Source: Triticum aestivum (lineage: Eukaryota; Streptophyta; Magnoliopsida; Poales; Poaceae). Taken from it: DNA of 64,000 bases. The notes beneath the pieces were generated by a model. It was not told where the DNA came from. It searched no databases and saw only the letters and a program-made list of their open reading frames with translations. The stretch is taken from assembly GCF_018294505.1 (NCBI RefSeq), contig NC_057800.1, forward strand, positions 470,872,955 through 470,936,954. The letters are read 5' to 3'. Position numbers and translations under genes: made by a program. Below, one piece after another: positions 44,021 to 54,948 of the stretch (within the stretch, counting starts at the first letter, position 1; the number at the start of each line of letters is the position of its first letter).

Positions 44021-44845
44021 TGCTCAAAAACCATAATGTTCGAGTGAGGTGTATGATGATTGTAAAAGACAACTTTATAGTTAATCTATTTATGTTTTGC
44101 TCGAAAAGCTTGAATTCCTCCTGTGCGGTCGCTTTAATATAATCTGAAAGTTTTCCAGTCATCGGCTTCAGCCCCCTCGTAGGAAGTACGAGGGTGTTCG
44201 GAAAAGCATTTAATCACTCTTCATCCGACGTCTTGGTCCATGAAGGAGGTGATAATGCGGTGAACCAGGCAATCGGACTATAAGGCGTTAACACTTTCAC
44301 TTAACCATAGGAGTTTTATGTTGGGGCTACGACATAGCCCCTGGTGTGTATGCGGCGTGTGGTGCCTTACATATCAGATCTGAAAAAGATCCTTCGTATT
44401 TCACGGAGAATCGCTAAAGATTCCAATAAGTCGTCAAGTGGTTGACCAGCTCTCGCCGCATCATGATAGTCAGTTTTCGGCTTTCTCTACTGAGGTGCTC
44501 ATCCGGTCTAGGCCAGGGCACAATCGCAGTAGTTCTCCCTTTACTACCCTAGCCAATAGAGCGGAACATAGGGTAGCAAACACAGGAGCCGGGCAACCCA
44601 ACTATTAACCCAAGACAATGATTCGGAGCTGATGCATATAAGGCCAAACTTGCGACGCCAAAGTACAGTATAGAGCTGTTCGTACTTTTACAGGCAGCTC
44701 ATTCGTTCCCATGCCGAGCCCCTGGCAGGGTATGCCAAGGTGTAACTGCAGAGCAGTTGTTGAGGCCGTACTTTATTATTGAAAGAGTATGAGAGATCGG
44801 TTCGGGTGAGGCTTACTGAGAACGGAGCGATATGCCAGTGATAAA

Positions 44846-44883
<38 letters not shown>

Positions 44884-45294
44884 AAGGAGAAACTACAGAC
44901 CCAGCTATTTGGCATGCTTGTGGTCGGGATCGGAGATAAAAGGTCATAATACAGGCTTGGAATAAAGAGTGCGAGCTAAAAAAGTAATTTTGGACCTCGT
45001 GTCGCACGTCTGCGTCGCCCATCCTCGGGGAGGGGGATCCTTAACGGAAGTAGCCCCTTAGGTGAGTATGGATCCGAACTCCAATAGAGTCAGCTGTAGA
45101 TGTCCAGTTGGTTACCTGTTCTTTAAGGATGATACAGAAAAAATGAGAAAAAATATATAAGAAACGTTACAGGAATGCTTCTAGGGTTGTCCGTATTGTG
45201 CGTCCGCTGATGCCCATGGTATCTTGAGTGCATAGTGATGTGTGCGTGGTGCAAATTTGACCATTACAGTAGGTGGGTGGCAGAAGCCGAACTG
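44021..45294. other. Element D spacer with a (GT)n microsatellite
   Basis: No coding motif. On the minus strand it matches the element A spacer (GCATCAGCTCCGAATCAT, then GGGTTGCCCGGCTCC) around 44460-44640. The microsatellite at 44849-44878 sits in the corresponding place. No protease region follows gag in this copy, unlike element A. Confidence 0.6.
44849..44878. repeat. (GT)n microsatellite, 15 units
   Basis: Uninterrupted GT run followed by ATATAAAGGAG. The short TATA stretch next to it is the only part shared with the (TA)n of element A. Confidence 0.95.
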
Positions 45295-47589
45295 CTATTT
45301 GTGTTCCGGGAGTGGTCGAACGTCGGAGGGGAACTGTTTCTGGCCCCTGGTGTTCTGCTGGCGAGCCGATCCGTCGTCTTTGTCACCCTGTGGCCTCCTC
45401 CCCTTGTGATCAGCGTTAAGCTTGCCTGCCTGCTTGAAGACCCAACAGTTACGGTTGGTATGATTAGCTGGCTTATCGGGGTGACCATGAATCTGACAGG
45501 GTCGGTCCAATATCCTGTCAAGGGTGGATGGTCCATCTTGGTTTGCCTTTAGTGGCTTCTTCTGTTGATCGGGCTTCGGATTGTGAAATCCAGCGTTTAC
45601 CACTGTGTCGCGTATATTACCGTGACTGTTGTGTTCGGTTCATAGTGGCTTGTCGTTGCCATCTCGGATTTCGGAAGTACCCGAGCCGCTGGCGTCATTG
45701 CTTTTACGAGCAAGCCAGTTGTCTTCTTCCGCGCAGAAGCGGTTCATTAGAGCGGTAAGGGCTGTCATGGATTTGGGTCCTTCCTGGCCGAGGTGACACG
45801 CAAGCCATTCATCCCAGACGCTACGTTTGAAGGCTGCGAGGGCTTCTACTTCCGGACAGTCGTCAATTTGGTTCTTTTTGACTAAGAACCTGGTCCAGAG
45901 CTCCCTAGCTGACTTGTCGGGCTCCTGGACAATGTGACTTAAGTCATCGATGCATAATGGCCGGACATATGTTCCCTGGAAGTTGTCTTGAAAGGCATCT
46001 TCCAAATCTTCCCAGTTGCCAATATAATTTTCTGGCAAACTTTTTAGCCAGTACCGAGCTGGCCCTTTAAGCTTGAGGGGTAAGTATTTAATGGCGTGGA
46101 GGTCGTCTCCGAGGGCCATGTGGATATGGAGGAGGTAATCCTTGATCCATACTGCGGGGTCTATTTTCCCATCGTATGATTCGATGTTAATGGGTTTAAA
46201 CCTGTCTGGAAAGCCGTGTTCCATTACTTCATCAGTGAAGCAGAGGGGGTGTGCGGCTCCTCTATGTTGGGCCACACTATGAAGGACTTCTGGCGGGCTC
46301 CGTTTACGGTGTTCGGACCGGGCGTGGTCAGCTCTGTAGTGTCTGAATAGGCGAGTGTTCCCCCAAGATAATTTGTTATGATGGCCGGATGGGTTGGTAT
46401 GGTGCTCTGCTTGGGATGCTGCTTTGTCTGGAACAAAGTGTAGTCGGCCCGCCGCATTGTTCGATGGTGGTATGGGCTCCATCGCCCTGCCATCGTATTG
46501 AGGGAGCCACCTGCTCTTGGGGTGGCTTTTGTCTGGGCTGCTAAGGCCGTATTCTTCGGCGGCCAAGACCTCGGTCCATCTATCATTGAGAAATTCTTGG
46601 CTTGCTTGAAGCTGTAGCTGCTTCTTTCTTAAGCTCCTGCAGTGGCTATAAGCCGACGTTTAAAGTGCTCCTGCTCGAGAGGTTCCTTTGGCACGATAAA
46701 ATCCTCGTTGCTGAGGATCTCCTCCTCCTCAGAGAGGGGTTGATAATTGTTGTCCTCCGAGTCCCCACATGTGGCCTGTTCATCAGGGTTGTCTTGCCCG
46801 CCTTCCTGTTCCTCCTGCTCGGGTTCTACCTCAACAGGATCTTCATTGTCCGGAGTATCGTCTTCTTTGGTGCTGGCAGTGTTTACTCTTGGGCAATGAG
46901 GCCTAGAGCGCCAGTGTCGGGGCTGTGTACCAGGCGGTTTATCCTCGACCTGATCCTCCTTCTCATCGTCGAGAGCGCCGTAAGGTGTGTCTATCATACA
47001 CACGTCATACCAGGAAGTGCTTATCCCGTGTCTTGCAGGTAGTGAGCTCTGGCCTTGCCCCTCATCGTCGTCCACACCGTTGTCCGGAGTATCGTCTTCT
47101 ATGGTGCTGGCAGTGTTTACTCTTGGGCAATGAGGCCTAGAGCGTCGGTGTCGGGGCTGTGTACCAGGCGGTTTATCCTCGACCTGATCCTCCTTCTCAT
47201 CGTCGAGAGCGCCGTAAGGTGTGTCTATCATACACACGTCATACCAGGAAGTGCTTATCCCGTGTCTAGCGGGTAGTGAGCTCTGGCCTTGCCCCTCATC
47301 GTCGTCCAGACCATCGATGTATTCAGAGTGGGGATCGGGCGTATTAGTTACATCTTCAACAGTGGCTATGAAGTGGGTGGCGGGTGGGAAGCAAAATTCT
47401 CCGTCGTCCGCTGTAAGTTCAAACCGAACATAGTTCGGAGATGGGTCGTCCGCGAGGGATAGGTTTTTTAGCGAGTTTAGTATGTCTCCCATGGGCGAGT
47501 GTTGGAAGACATCTGCGGTGCTGAACTTGAAGATCGATAACCGATCGAGTTCGGTGTACGCGGGCTCACAGGGTTCGGAGCTCGACATC
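45295..47589 (-). pseudogene. gag: Element D right gag: acidic N-terminus with duplication, gag core, Cys/His cluster
   Basis: Read leftwards from 47589. The acidic N-terminal part (AYTELDRLSIFKFSTADVFQ, VRFELTADDGEFCFPP) contains a 78-residue tandem duplication. The frame breaks near 46629. The gag core (46566-45640) has AQHRGAAHPLCFTDEVMEHG, KINIESYDG-type residues, WIKDYLLHIHMALGDDLHAI, LKLKGPARYWLKSLP and DNFQGTYVRPL. The last part (45603-45295) has the cluster CQIHGHPDKPANHTNRNCW in another frame. Sequence and order match element A gag. The extreme N-terminus is cut by the LTR of element F. Confidence 0.82.
46847..47314 (-). repeat. 234-bp in-frame tandem duplication in element D gag N-terminus
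   Basis: 46847-47080 and 47081-47314 are nearly identical (starting TGTCCGGAGTATCGTC). The unit is 234 bp, 78 codons, so the frame is kept. The protein repeat contains SLPARHGISTSWYDVCMIDT twice. The left gag of element D has a single counterpart. Confidence 0.9.
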
Positions 47590-50020
47590 TGTAACATCCC
47601 AAATTTTCAATTTGGAATGTTATACATTAGATCATCATGCATATCATATTTTATTTTGCTTTTGGTTTTGATCCTAGAAAATCCTAAGCAACTCAAGGAC
47701 CCATGGAGAGAGTTGGGGATTTCGTTATTTACATATTTGAGTTTTCTCAAATTTTGTAAACAGGATCATTCGATTTTATTTATTTTATCATCAATTATTT
47801 CTATTACAAAAATATGAGAGAGGGAATAAAATGACTTTCCCAAAATATAGAAATATTGAGGATTTAATAAAAAAAATCAAATAAGATTTATTTCGGAGTT
47901 TTTTGGTATTTTTATTTGAATTTAGGAAAAAAATGCGCGTTTTTCAAAATTGCATTTAGGGCCCAGATAAATGTTCACTTTATCGGGATTGATTTTAGAA
48001 ACCCGGGAAAATTTATTTCATGATTTTTGGAGTCCGTTTAGTATTTTCTTTTTATTTTTCTTCCGAGCGGACTTATTTAAAAAAAATGCGGAACCGACTA
48101 TGGGTCGTACTCGGCCAGGACTCTCTGGCCGGGGCCTTTATAAGGCGCTGCCCCGGGCCCGAGAGAGCCCAGCCGCCGAAACCCTAACCCTAGGACAGCC
48201 CCAGCGCCGCCGCCGCTGCCGCCGCCCCCCCGCCGCCGACCCGCCGGAGCCGCGCGCCGCCCGAGGTTCGCCGCCGCCTCGACTTCCGTGCCGTTTAAAA
48301 AAAAGAAAAAAAATTCTATTCGTCGTTTTCTGTTTCGTCGGATTTTTTCCGCGATTATTTTCTGATTGTGATTTCTGATCCGATTTTTGTTTTAGTATAA
48401 CTTTTCGCTTGTTTATCGGAATCAGGCGATTCAAGTGCCTGGAGTTTCGTCTCGAAACCCTCTTTCCGAATAATCAACTTAAACAAGTTTTTGCTACTGT
48501 AAATTTGACTTGGATCCAGATTACTAGAACGAAGTTGTTTTCTTCGCCGTTTGAATTCTTTTGCTTCGTTCGATTTGATTCTTTTTGCAAACCAGGGTTC
48601 ATAAGTTGAACTTTCTAGTTAGATCTTCTATTTGAGTTTTACCTGTGCATTAGATGAGTACTTATTGTATGCTTGTTTGTTTGTTTGCGATAGAATACCC
48701 AGAGTGCGCCGCCTATTACTTTGAATCTCTAGGTTTCGCGGATCATCAGCAAGGCAAGTAACACTTTGATCATACCTTTTTCTACAACCCAGTTTTATTG
48801 CATTAGATCAATCCTCACACATTGCATGATTAGGATCTAATTAAATTGTGGGATGGGAAGTAGATGAGGTAGTACCTATTACCTGTTTATTATCAAACCT
48901 TTGGGAGTTACTTCTACGTTTGCTTATTATGCCATGTTATGCTAGTAGACGTGGATTGGGTGAGTGATATCCATGACAGATGTGAGATTGTTAATTAATG
49001 GTTTATCTAAGGTGGCAACCTAACACACATCTGGGTGGATTGAGGCACCTGGGTATTCCAGGACTTGCCTGCTTTTCTTTTGGACCGCCACCCAGGCTCA
49101 AAGGGATCATGAGATTATTCATACTAGAAACTTCCGTGTGCAGCCACAAGCCATTATGGGCTCTGGCATAGTTGATTAAGTCATGCGAACTCTTACAGGG
49201 TAGACTAGCAGATGTAGGGGAAAGTAGGTGTACGGTCTATCCATCGTAAGGTGCTAGCGCTTCAGAAAGACTGTGTCTCGGTCATCCGTTTCTCAAACAC
49301 CATGTAGTGAGAGAAATCCAACGGAGGCGATCGAGTCTTGTGGGGAAAAGTGCGCAAACCTCTGCAGAGTGTAACAAACTAATCATGGTTAGCCGTGTCC
49401 CCGGTTATGGACATTCTTGAGTATCTAGTACGTGGATTATCATGTGAATCTCAACATGTTACTCTAAAGTTAATTTTGTTGGGTTAATGATGCTTAATTG
49501 GGATTGAGAATCCTGTCAACCATTCTCAATGTTTAACAACCACCATGATAGTAATTAAATTTATCCCTTTGAAGTAGGGAAAAATTGGCTTTACGCAAAA
49601 ACAGTAACCATAGAGCTTTCCACCGGCCAAATATGCATATAGTATAGTTGTTGCATTCCATTACTCTCTATGTGTTACCTTGCCAGCATATTCCATGTGC
49701 TGACCCGTTTTCGGGCTGCAACGTTAATGTTGCAGACTTTTCAGACGACGATTAAGGAGTTTTTAGGTCGTGGTTCTATACTCAGTGATGCCGTTGGAGT
49801 TGATGGACTCACTTACCTTCCAAGCCTTCCGCTGTTATCGTTATTAGATGGCCTTAAGCCATATTTATTGTAATAAGTTCTCTTTTGAGACACTCGATGT
49901 AATAAGTGTGTGATTGCTACTCTGCTATAAATCCTCCGAGTACTGTGTGGTGTCAGCATTACTAATCCAGTGATGACACCTGAGCACAGAGATCAGACTG
50001 TTTGAGGTCTGGTCGCTACA
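47590..50020 (+). repeat. Element F 5' LTR (2,431 bp)
   Basis: TGTAACATCCC to GGTCGCTACA. TATA box TTTATAAGG at 48137-48145 and a GC-rich leader-like zone (48150-48290). The block at 49352-49420 is shared with the LTRs of G and H. No coding region is credible inside it. Confidence 0.9.
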
Positions 50021-50024
50021 GAGA

Positions 50025-50036
50025 TGGTATCAGAGC
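50025..50036 (+). other. Element F primer binding site (initiator tRNA-Met type)
   Basis: TGGTATCAGAGC four bases after the LTR end. This is the standard complement of the 3' end of plant initiator tRNA-Met. Confidence 0.93.
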
Positions 50037-50130
50037 ACACGCTGACTGTAGGACACGACCACTAAGCTAAAGACCTAGACCACTACTCACTCTCTTCTCT
50101 TCTGACCTCTCATATTTTCTACTCTTTAGG

Positions 50131-50874
50131 ATGGAGGATGCAAGGAACAAGTTCACCCAACCAGATGAAGATACACCCTTTGGACGCCACTTGAAGGAAG
50201 TCACTAGATACTTGAACATAGGAGTACCAAGCTTCACGGGAACCTACAACGCCACTTTACCTGAAGAAGAGCGCTGGATGATTCAAGTTCAAGTTCCAGA
50301 AAGGATGTTCATGCCAGTCACTGAGCCCATAGAGTTTTCTTTTGATGCACCAACTTGGAGTCTAGGAAAGAGTATGGCAGCTCACATCGCCATGGGACGC
50401 ATTGGCGAAGTCTACCGCAAGGATCTCAAGGATACTATCTACCAGATTTGTGGGCGCCGAGATGAACACTGGGAGATGATCAGCACCAGGAAAGATAGGT
50501 CAATTGCAGCTTTTATTCAGGAGTTAAATCAGCACATTCGACGACAGGAGAATCAGATGTGCGCCGACATGATAGATCTGAAGAAGGCTAAGACTAGAAT
50601 CAAGGAACTGGAGGAAGAACTCAAGGTTACACGTGAAGATTATGAAGAAGAAATTGAAGTATTGGTGGAGAAGAATGACGATCTAATCAAGAAGATTGGA
50701 ATATTTATGGGAGGCCCGACACCAGTAGATGAAGACGAAGAACCAAAGGAGATTAGCCCGGAAGACTACATCATCATCGACGACACCGACTCGGAAGCAG
50801 ATAGTAGCGATGATGACTATGTTAATGAGGCAGGAGTAGATATCATGGAGTCTACAACCGTAGAATATTTCTAG
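50131..50874 (+). CDS. Element F extra ORF upstream of gag: 247-aa coiled-coil, acidic-tailed protein
   Basis: Intact frame starting MEDARNKFTQPDEDTPFGRH about 95 bases after the primer site and ending before gag. Residues 1-110 look globular (GRHLKEVTRYLNIGVPSFTG, FSFDAPTWSLGKSMAAHIAM). Residues about 130-190 are a coiled coil (KAKTRIKELEEELKVTREDY, EVLVEKNDDLIKKIGIFMGG). The tail is strongly acidic (DDTDSEADSSDDDY). I do not recognise a Pfam domain and know no function. Its place before gag is not part of the minimal gag-pol layout. It lacks stops, although the gag-protease downstream already has one. Confidence 0.7.
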   Translation: MEDARNKFTQPDEDTPFGRHLKEVTRYLNIGVPSFTGTYNATLPEEERWMIQVQVPERMFMPVTEPIEFSFDAPTWSLGKSMAAHIAMGRIGEVYRKDLKDTIYQICGRRDEHWEMISTRKDRSIAAFIQELNQHIRRQENQMCADMIDLKKAKTRIKELEEELKVTREDYEEEIEVLVEKNDDLIKKIGIFMGGPTPVDEDEEPKEISPEDYIIIDDTDSEADSSDDDYVNEAGVDIMESTTVEYF

Positions 50875-51068
50875 TAGACCACCTCCTCAGTAGTAGTAGT
50901 CCACCATGTAAATATAGTAGTCCGAGCACTTTGCGATAGTTAGATCGATTGTATGTCCTTGTTTGATTGATTGAAGTGAATTGTTTGCTTTTGCCTCATG
51001 TGCATATGGGTAGTGTTTTCTCTTTAGACCCCCTCTATTCTTATATCTCGTATTTTCTAAACCCTCAG

Positions 51069-52686
51069 ATGCCTCCGAGACGTGACCCCGGATTTGCCTT
51101 TCCGCCGGAGCTCACCCAGTTGATCCAGCAACAGAACACCTTGATGCAGTTGTTAGTTCAGAATCAGAATCAGGGGAACAACAACAACAACCCACCCCCA
51201 CCACCACCACCTGTTGACCACTTAGCCCGTTTTCTTAGACTGAATCCGCCGGTGTTTTCCAGTAGCACCGAGCCGATAGTAGTAGATGATTGGCTCCGCA
51301 AGATAGCTAGGGAGTTGACCACAACAGGATGCACAGATGCGGAGAAGGTTAAGTTTGCCACACATCAGTTAGAAGGACCCGCAGCATCCTGGTGGGAGAA
51401 TTTCACAGCCACTTTCCCAGTCAACACTGTCACATGGGACCAGTTTCAGCAGGCTTTTCGTACTGCCCATGTTTCAGTAGGAGCAATGGCCATGAAGAAG
51501 CGTGAGTTTCGTAACTTGTGCCAAGGAGGATGGACAGTTGGCCAGTATGTGGAGGAGTTTAGTAAGCTAGGACGTTATGCCCCAGATGACGTTGCTACGA
51601 ATGCAGCTAAGCAGGAGAAATTCCTGGAAGGACTGAATGATGAGTTGAGTGTGCAGTTGATGGTAGCCACCTTCAACAACTACCAGGAGTTGGTAGATCG
51701 TGCTCTTATGATTGAAGGGAAGCAGCAGCAAATTGAGAACCGCAAGAGGAAGTATGGACAACGAAAGTATAATTCAGGAGCTCAGCAGAAGCCATGTTTT
51801 ACCCCTAGACCGGGAGGACATTTTCAGCATACCCATGGAGTTGGTAGCTCGCACAATCACAGTGGCACCAAGAATGGTAATGGGAATGGAGGAAGCAATG
51901 GCCAGAACCGCAGCACCCCATCAACCCCAACCAAGAAGGACTTGAGCCAAGTCACTTGCTATAAGTGTTCGAAGCTAGGACATTATGCAAATGAATGTCC
52001 TGAAGGCCAAAATGGCAATGGAAGTTCTGGGAAGAAGGCAAACCCTTTCAATAGGGGACAGGTGAACCACGTTAATGTGGAGGAGGTTGAAGCTCAGCCC
52101 GATGCAGTAATAGGTAAATTTTTGGTTAAGTCATTTACTGCACTCATTCTTTTTGATACTGGAGCATAGCATTCGTACATCTCAAGGGGATTTGTGGATA
52201 AGTATAACCTACCAACCCAAGCCCTTAGGTCACCCATGTTAGTAACCTTGCCAGGAGCAGAGTACATGGCCAGTCAAGGATGTTTTCAAGTCCCATTAAG
52301 TATAGGAAGGCATGTTTTCCCAACGGATTTAATTATTCTGGAATCCCAAGGATTGGATGTGATATTAGGCATGGATTGGTTATCAAAGTATGAAGGGAAT
52401 ATTGAGTGTGCTAGTAAGTCAATTTTGCTTACCACACCAGAAGGGAGAAGGATCAAGTATGTATCCCGACATGCACCAAACAGGACACAAGTAAATTCCT
52501 TATCAGGAGTTGTGTACGAGGAAGTATCAGTGGTAAAGGATTTTCCTGACGTATTTCCCGAGGAGTTGCCAGGCATGCCACCGGATAGAGACATTGAGTT
52601 TTTGATTGAGCTTTTGCCAGGCACTGGGCCAATATCGAAGAGACCATATAGGATGCTAGCAAAAGATTTGGTGGAAATTAAGAAGT
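51069..52686 (+). pseudogene. gag-pol: Element F gag-protease, one TAG in the protease active-site region, cut before RT
   Basis: Gag starts MPPRRDPGFAFPPELTQLIQ at 51069 and has Asn and Pro runs, then the core (DDWLRKIARELTTTGCTDAE, LEGPAASWWENF, EEFSKLGRYAP). The zinc knuckle is CYKCSKLGHYANEC (about 51957-52000). Protease begins ILFDTGA, where the next codon is TAG at 52167-52169 (Ser expected), then HSYISRGF. The frame goes on through [37 protein letters not shown] and SKRPYRMLAKDL, the linker just before RT. It ends where the Copia LTR supplies a TGA. The gag and linker are of the chromovirus Tekay type. Confidence 0.88.
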
Positions 52687-54449
52687 GAAAGCACAAGTGC
52701 TCCCTAGGTGGTTTTGATAATTGATGACAACATATCTCTTGTTGGATTAACATCTCAATCTAGCATGTTTCAGATAAGTTCAACAATGGAGTGGCATGGA
52801 CTAAAGGTTGTGGGAACTCCTTCAAGATGCTAGGGACAAAGGATTGGCTAAAGCTTCAAGCTCAAGACTCCTCATTTTACATTTTAGTGATCCAAGATCA
52901 TATTGAGTCTTTAGGAAAAGCCAATACTATTAAGGAGGGATGAGGTGTTGCTTAATGAGCCGCTTGCTTCATGTGCTTAGTGATATGCTCCAAAACCCTC
53001 AGCTACTTTCCCACTTCCACATATGACCTAAACCCTAAGCCAAACTCGTTCCTACCTATTCTTCCTATCCGGCGCCACCGAGTTTCACTTGTCATTAGCC
53101 ACTGCCAAACCCTAGCAATTTGGTCCTACCGATAGGGATCTCGATCTCACCGAGATGGGGTTGCAAACCCTCTTTTTTCCTTTCGTAACTTTTTGGTCCC
53201 ACTGAAAGAGCGAATCGATCCCACCGAGATTGCAATGTAAACTCAGTGTTTCCCCTTTGTAACTTTTCGGTCTCACCGAGTTCCGCTCGGTCTCACCGAA
53301 AGAGCAAATTGGTCCCACCGAGTTTGCCTGACCAACTCTCTGGTTAGCTAATTACCAAATTCAGTCTCACCGAGTTTGTGTAATCGGTCTCACCGAGATT
53401 ACGTTATGCCCAAACCCTAACCACATCGATCCTACCGAGTTGCATGTCAGTCCCACCGAAAATCACTAACGGTCACTAGGTTTACATTTTTGGTCCGAAC
53501 GAGCTTATTGATTTGGTCCCACCGAGATTGGAAAACTGTGTAACGGTTGGATTTTGTGTGGAGGCTATATATACCCCTCCACGTCCTTCTCATTCGAAGA
53601 GAGAGCCATCAGAACACACACACCATTCCAACTCATATGTTCTGAGAGAGAACCACCTACTCATGTGTTGAGATCAAGACATTCCATTCCTACCATATGA
53701 ATCTTGATCTCTAGCCTTCCCAAGTTGCTTTCCACTCAAACCCTCTTTCCACCAAATCCAAATCCTATGAGAGAGAGTTGAGTGTTGGGGAGACTATCAT
53801 TTGAAGCACAAGAGCAAGGAGTTCATTACCGACACGCCATTTGTTACTTCTTGGAGAGTGGTGTCTCCTAGATTGGCTAGGTGTCACTTGGGAGCCTCCA
53901 ACAAGATTGTGGAGTTGAACCAAGGAGTTTGTAAGGGCAAGGAGATCGCCTACTTCGTGAAGATCTACCGCTAGTGAGGCAAGTCCTGTGTGGGCGATGG
54001 CCATGGTGGGATAGACAAGGTTGCTTCTTCGTGGACCCTTTGTGGGTGGTTGCTTCTTCGTGGACCCTTCGTGGGTGGAGCCCTGTGTGGACTCGCGCAA
54101 CCGTTACCCTTGGGTGGAGCCCTGTGTGGACTCGTGCAACCGTTACCCTTTGTGGGTTGAAGTCTCCATCAACGTGGATGTAGGATAGCACCACCTATCC
54201 GAACCACGGGAAAAACATCCGTGTCTCCAATTGCGTTTGATCTCTCAAAACCCTTCCCGTTACATTCTTGCAAGTTGCATGCTTTACATTCCGCTACTCA
54301 TATACTCTTTGCACGTTTGCTTGAAATGTATCATGTGTGTTGAAATTGTGCCTAAAACTCCACTTAAACCGAAAAAGCTTAAAAATTGCAACTTGAGCAT
54401 TATGTGTCTAATCACCCCCCTCTAGACACATCTACTTCTAGATCCTACA
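52687..54449 (+). repeat. Copia element 5' LTR (1,763 bp) with repeated CACCGAG motifs
   Basis: Starts TGAAAGCACAAGTG and ends GATCCTACA. From 53110 to 53540 the motif CGGTCTCACCGAG and variants (GGTCCCACCGAG, CGATCCCACCGAG) occur about a dozen times on the plus strand; some are inverted repeats (CTCGGT...ACCGAG). A TATA box CTATATATACCC follows at 53565-53576. A near-duplicate segment is at about 54040-54150 (GTGGACCCTTTGTGGGTGG, then GAGCCCTGTGTGGACTCG twice). Confidence 0.88.
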
Positions 54450-54451
54450 AG

Positions 54452-54463
54452 TGGTATCAGAGC
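54452..54463 (+). other. Copia element primer binding site (initiator tRNA-Met type)
   Basis: TGGTATCAGAGC two bases after the LTR end. Confidence 0.92.
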
Positions 54464-54504
54464 TTTGGTCTCCATTGCCTTGGTTTAATCACCATTGGTG
54501 GAAG

Positions 54505-54948
54505 ATGGATGTGTCTACTCTAGGGAGTCTTAGACATAGAGTGCCTATTCTTGATGGAAGTACTTTCATGAGTGGAAAAATGAGATGCTTGTAATCTTCA
54601 ATCAATATCATTTGAACAAGTATATTGCTAGCCCTTGTGCACCCCATATTGATCCCTTGCATCCTACCCTAGATGAAGATATTGACATGATTCGCAATCT
54701 TAGAACTATTGAGCTCATCATTAGAGGATTGCCCAAAAATTTGATTGCTAGTTTGCCTACTCAAAATTGCGCCTATACTATATGGATATTTCTTGAGGAA
54801 CGGTTTCCCAATCATTCCTTGAAAACTTTGGATGAAATTCTCCATAAATCTATTGCCTTGAGTAAGATGAACTCTAGTGATCCTAGTTTTGGTAAATGTC
54901 TTCTTGAACTTGCCAATCTTAAGCATGCTAAAGGAGATGTTGGAATCA
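54505..54948 (+). pseudogene. gag: Copia gag fragment, frameshifted and truncated
   Basis: ATG at 54505 (MDVSTLGSLRHRVPILDGS), then a single-base shift near 54560 at the conserved FHEWK block. The frame continues from 54585 with IDMIRNLRTIELIIRGLPKN, CAYTIWIFLEERFPNHSLKT and SFGKCLLELANLKHAKGD. These are typical of plant Copia gag (UBN2-type region). It is cut by the LTR of element H at 54949. Confidence 0.8.

Larger units (their letters stand above)
38472..47589 (-). mobile_element. Element D: relative of element A in reverse orientation, partial tandem (internal-LTR-internal), non-autonomous
   Basis: Reading leftwards from 47589: gag N-terminus, gag core and Cys/His cluster (to 45295), spacer, an opposite-strand gene (plus, 41020-44020), the LTR (40495-40018), then a second gag start (40017-38472) cut by element E. 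One LTR between two internal regions suggests recombination between LTRs of neighbouring or sister copies. No RT or integrase is present. Element F (47590) interrupts the right gag N-terminus. Confidence 0.82.
47590..52686 (+). mobile_element. Element F: Tekay-type Ty3/Gypsy element, cut by a Copia insertion
   Basis: 5' LTR 47590-50020, primer binding site, a 247-aa extra ORF, then gag-protease into the start of RT. The sequence is cut at 52687 by a Copia LTR; the remainder and the 3' LTR lie outside the window. Target-site bases on the left are ACATC (47585-47589). F was inserted in the gag of element D. Confidence 0.88.
52687..54948 (+). mobile_element. Copia-type element: 5' LTR and gag start, cut by element H
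   Basis: LTR 52687-54449, primer site 54452-54463 and a gag fragment to 54948; the rest lies beyond element H outside the window. Left target-site bases are AGAAG (52682-52686). It is inserted in element F. Confidence 0.85.

Noticed and set aside
1..47589. Elements A and D as two halves of one element split by E
   Set aside because: They are on opposite strands, both contain the same gag core and opposite-strand gene, and A has its own 3' LTR; they are two copies of a family.
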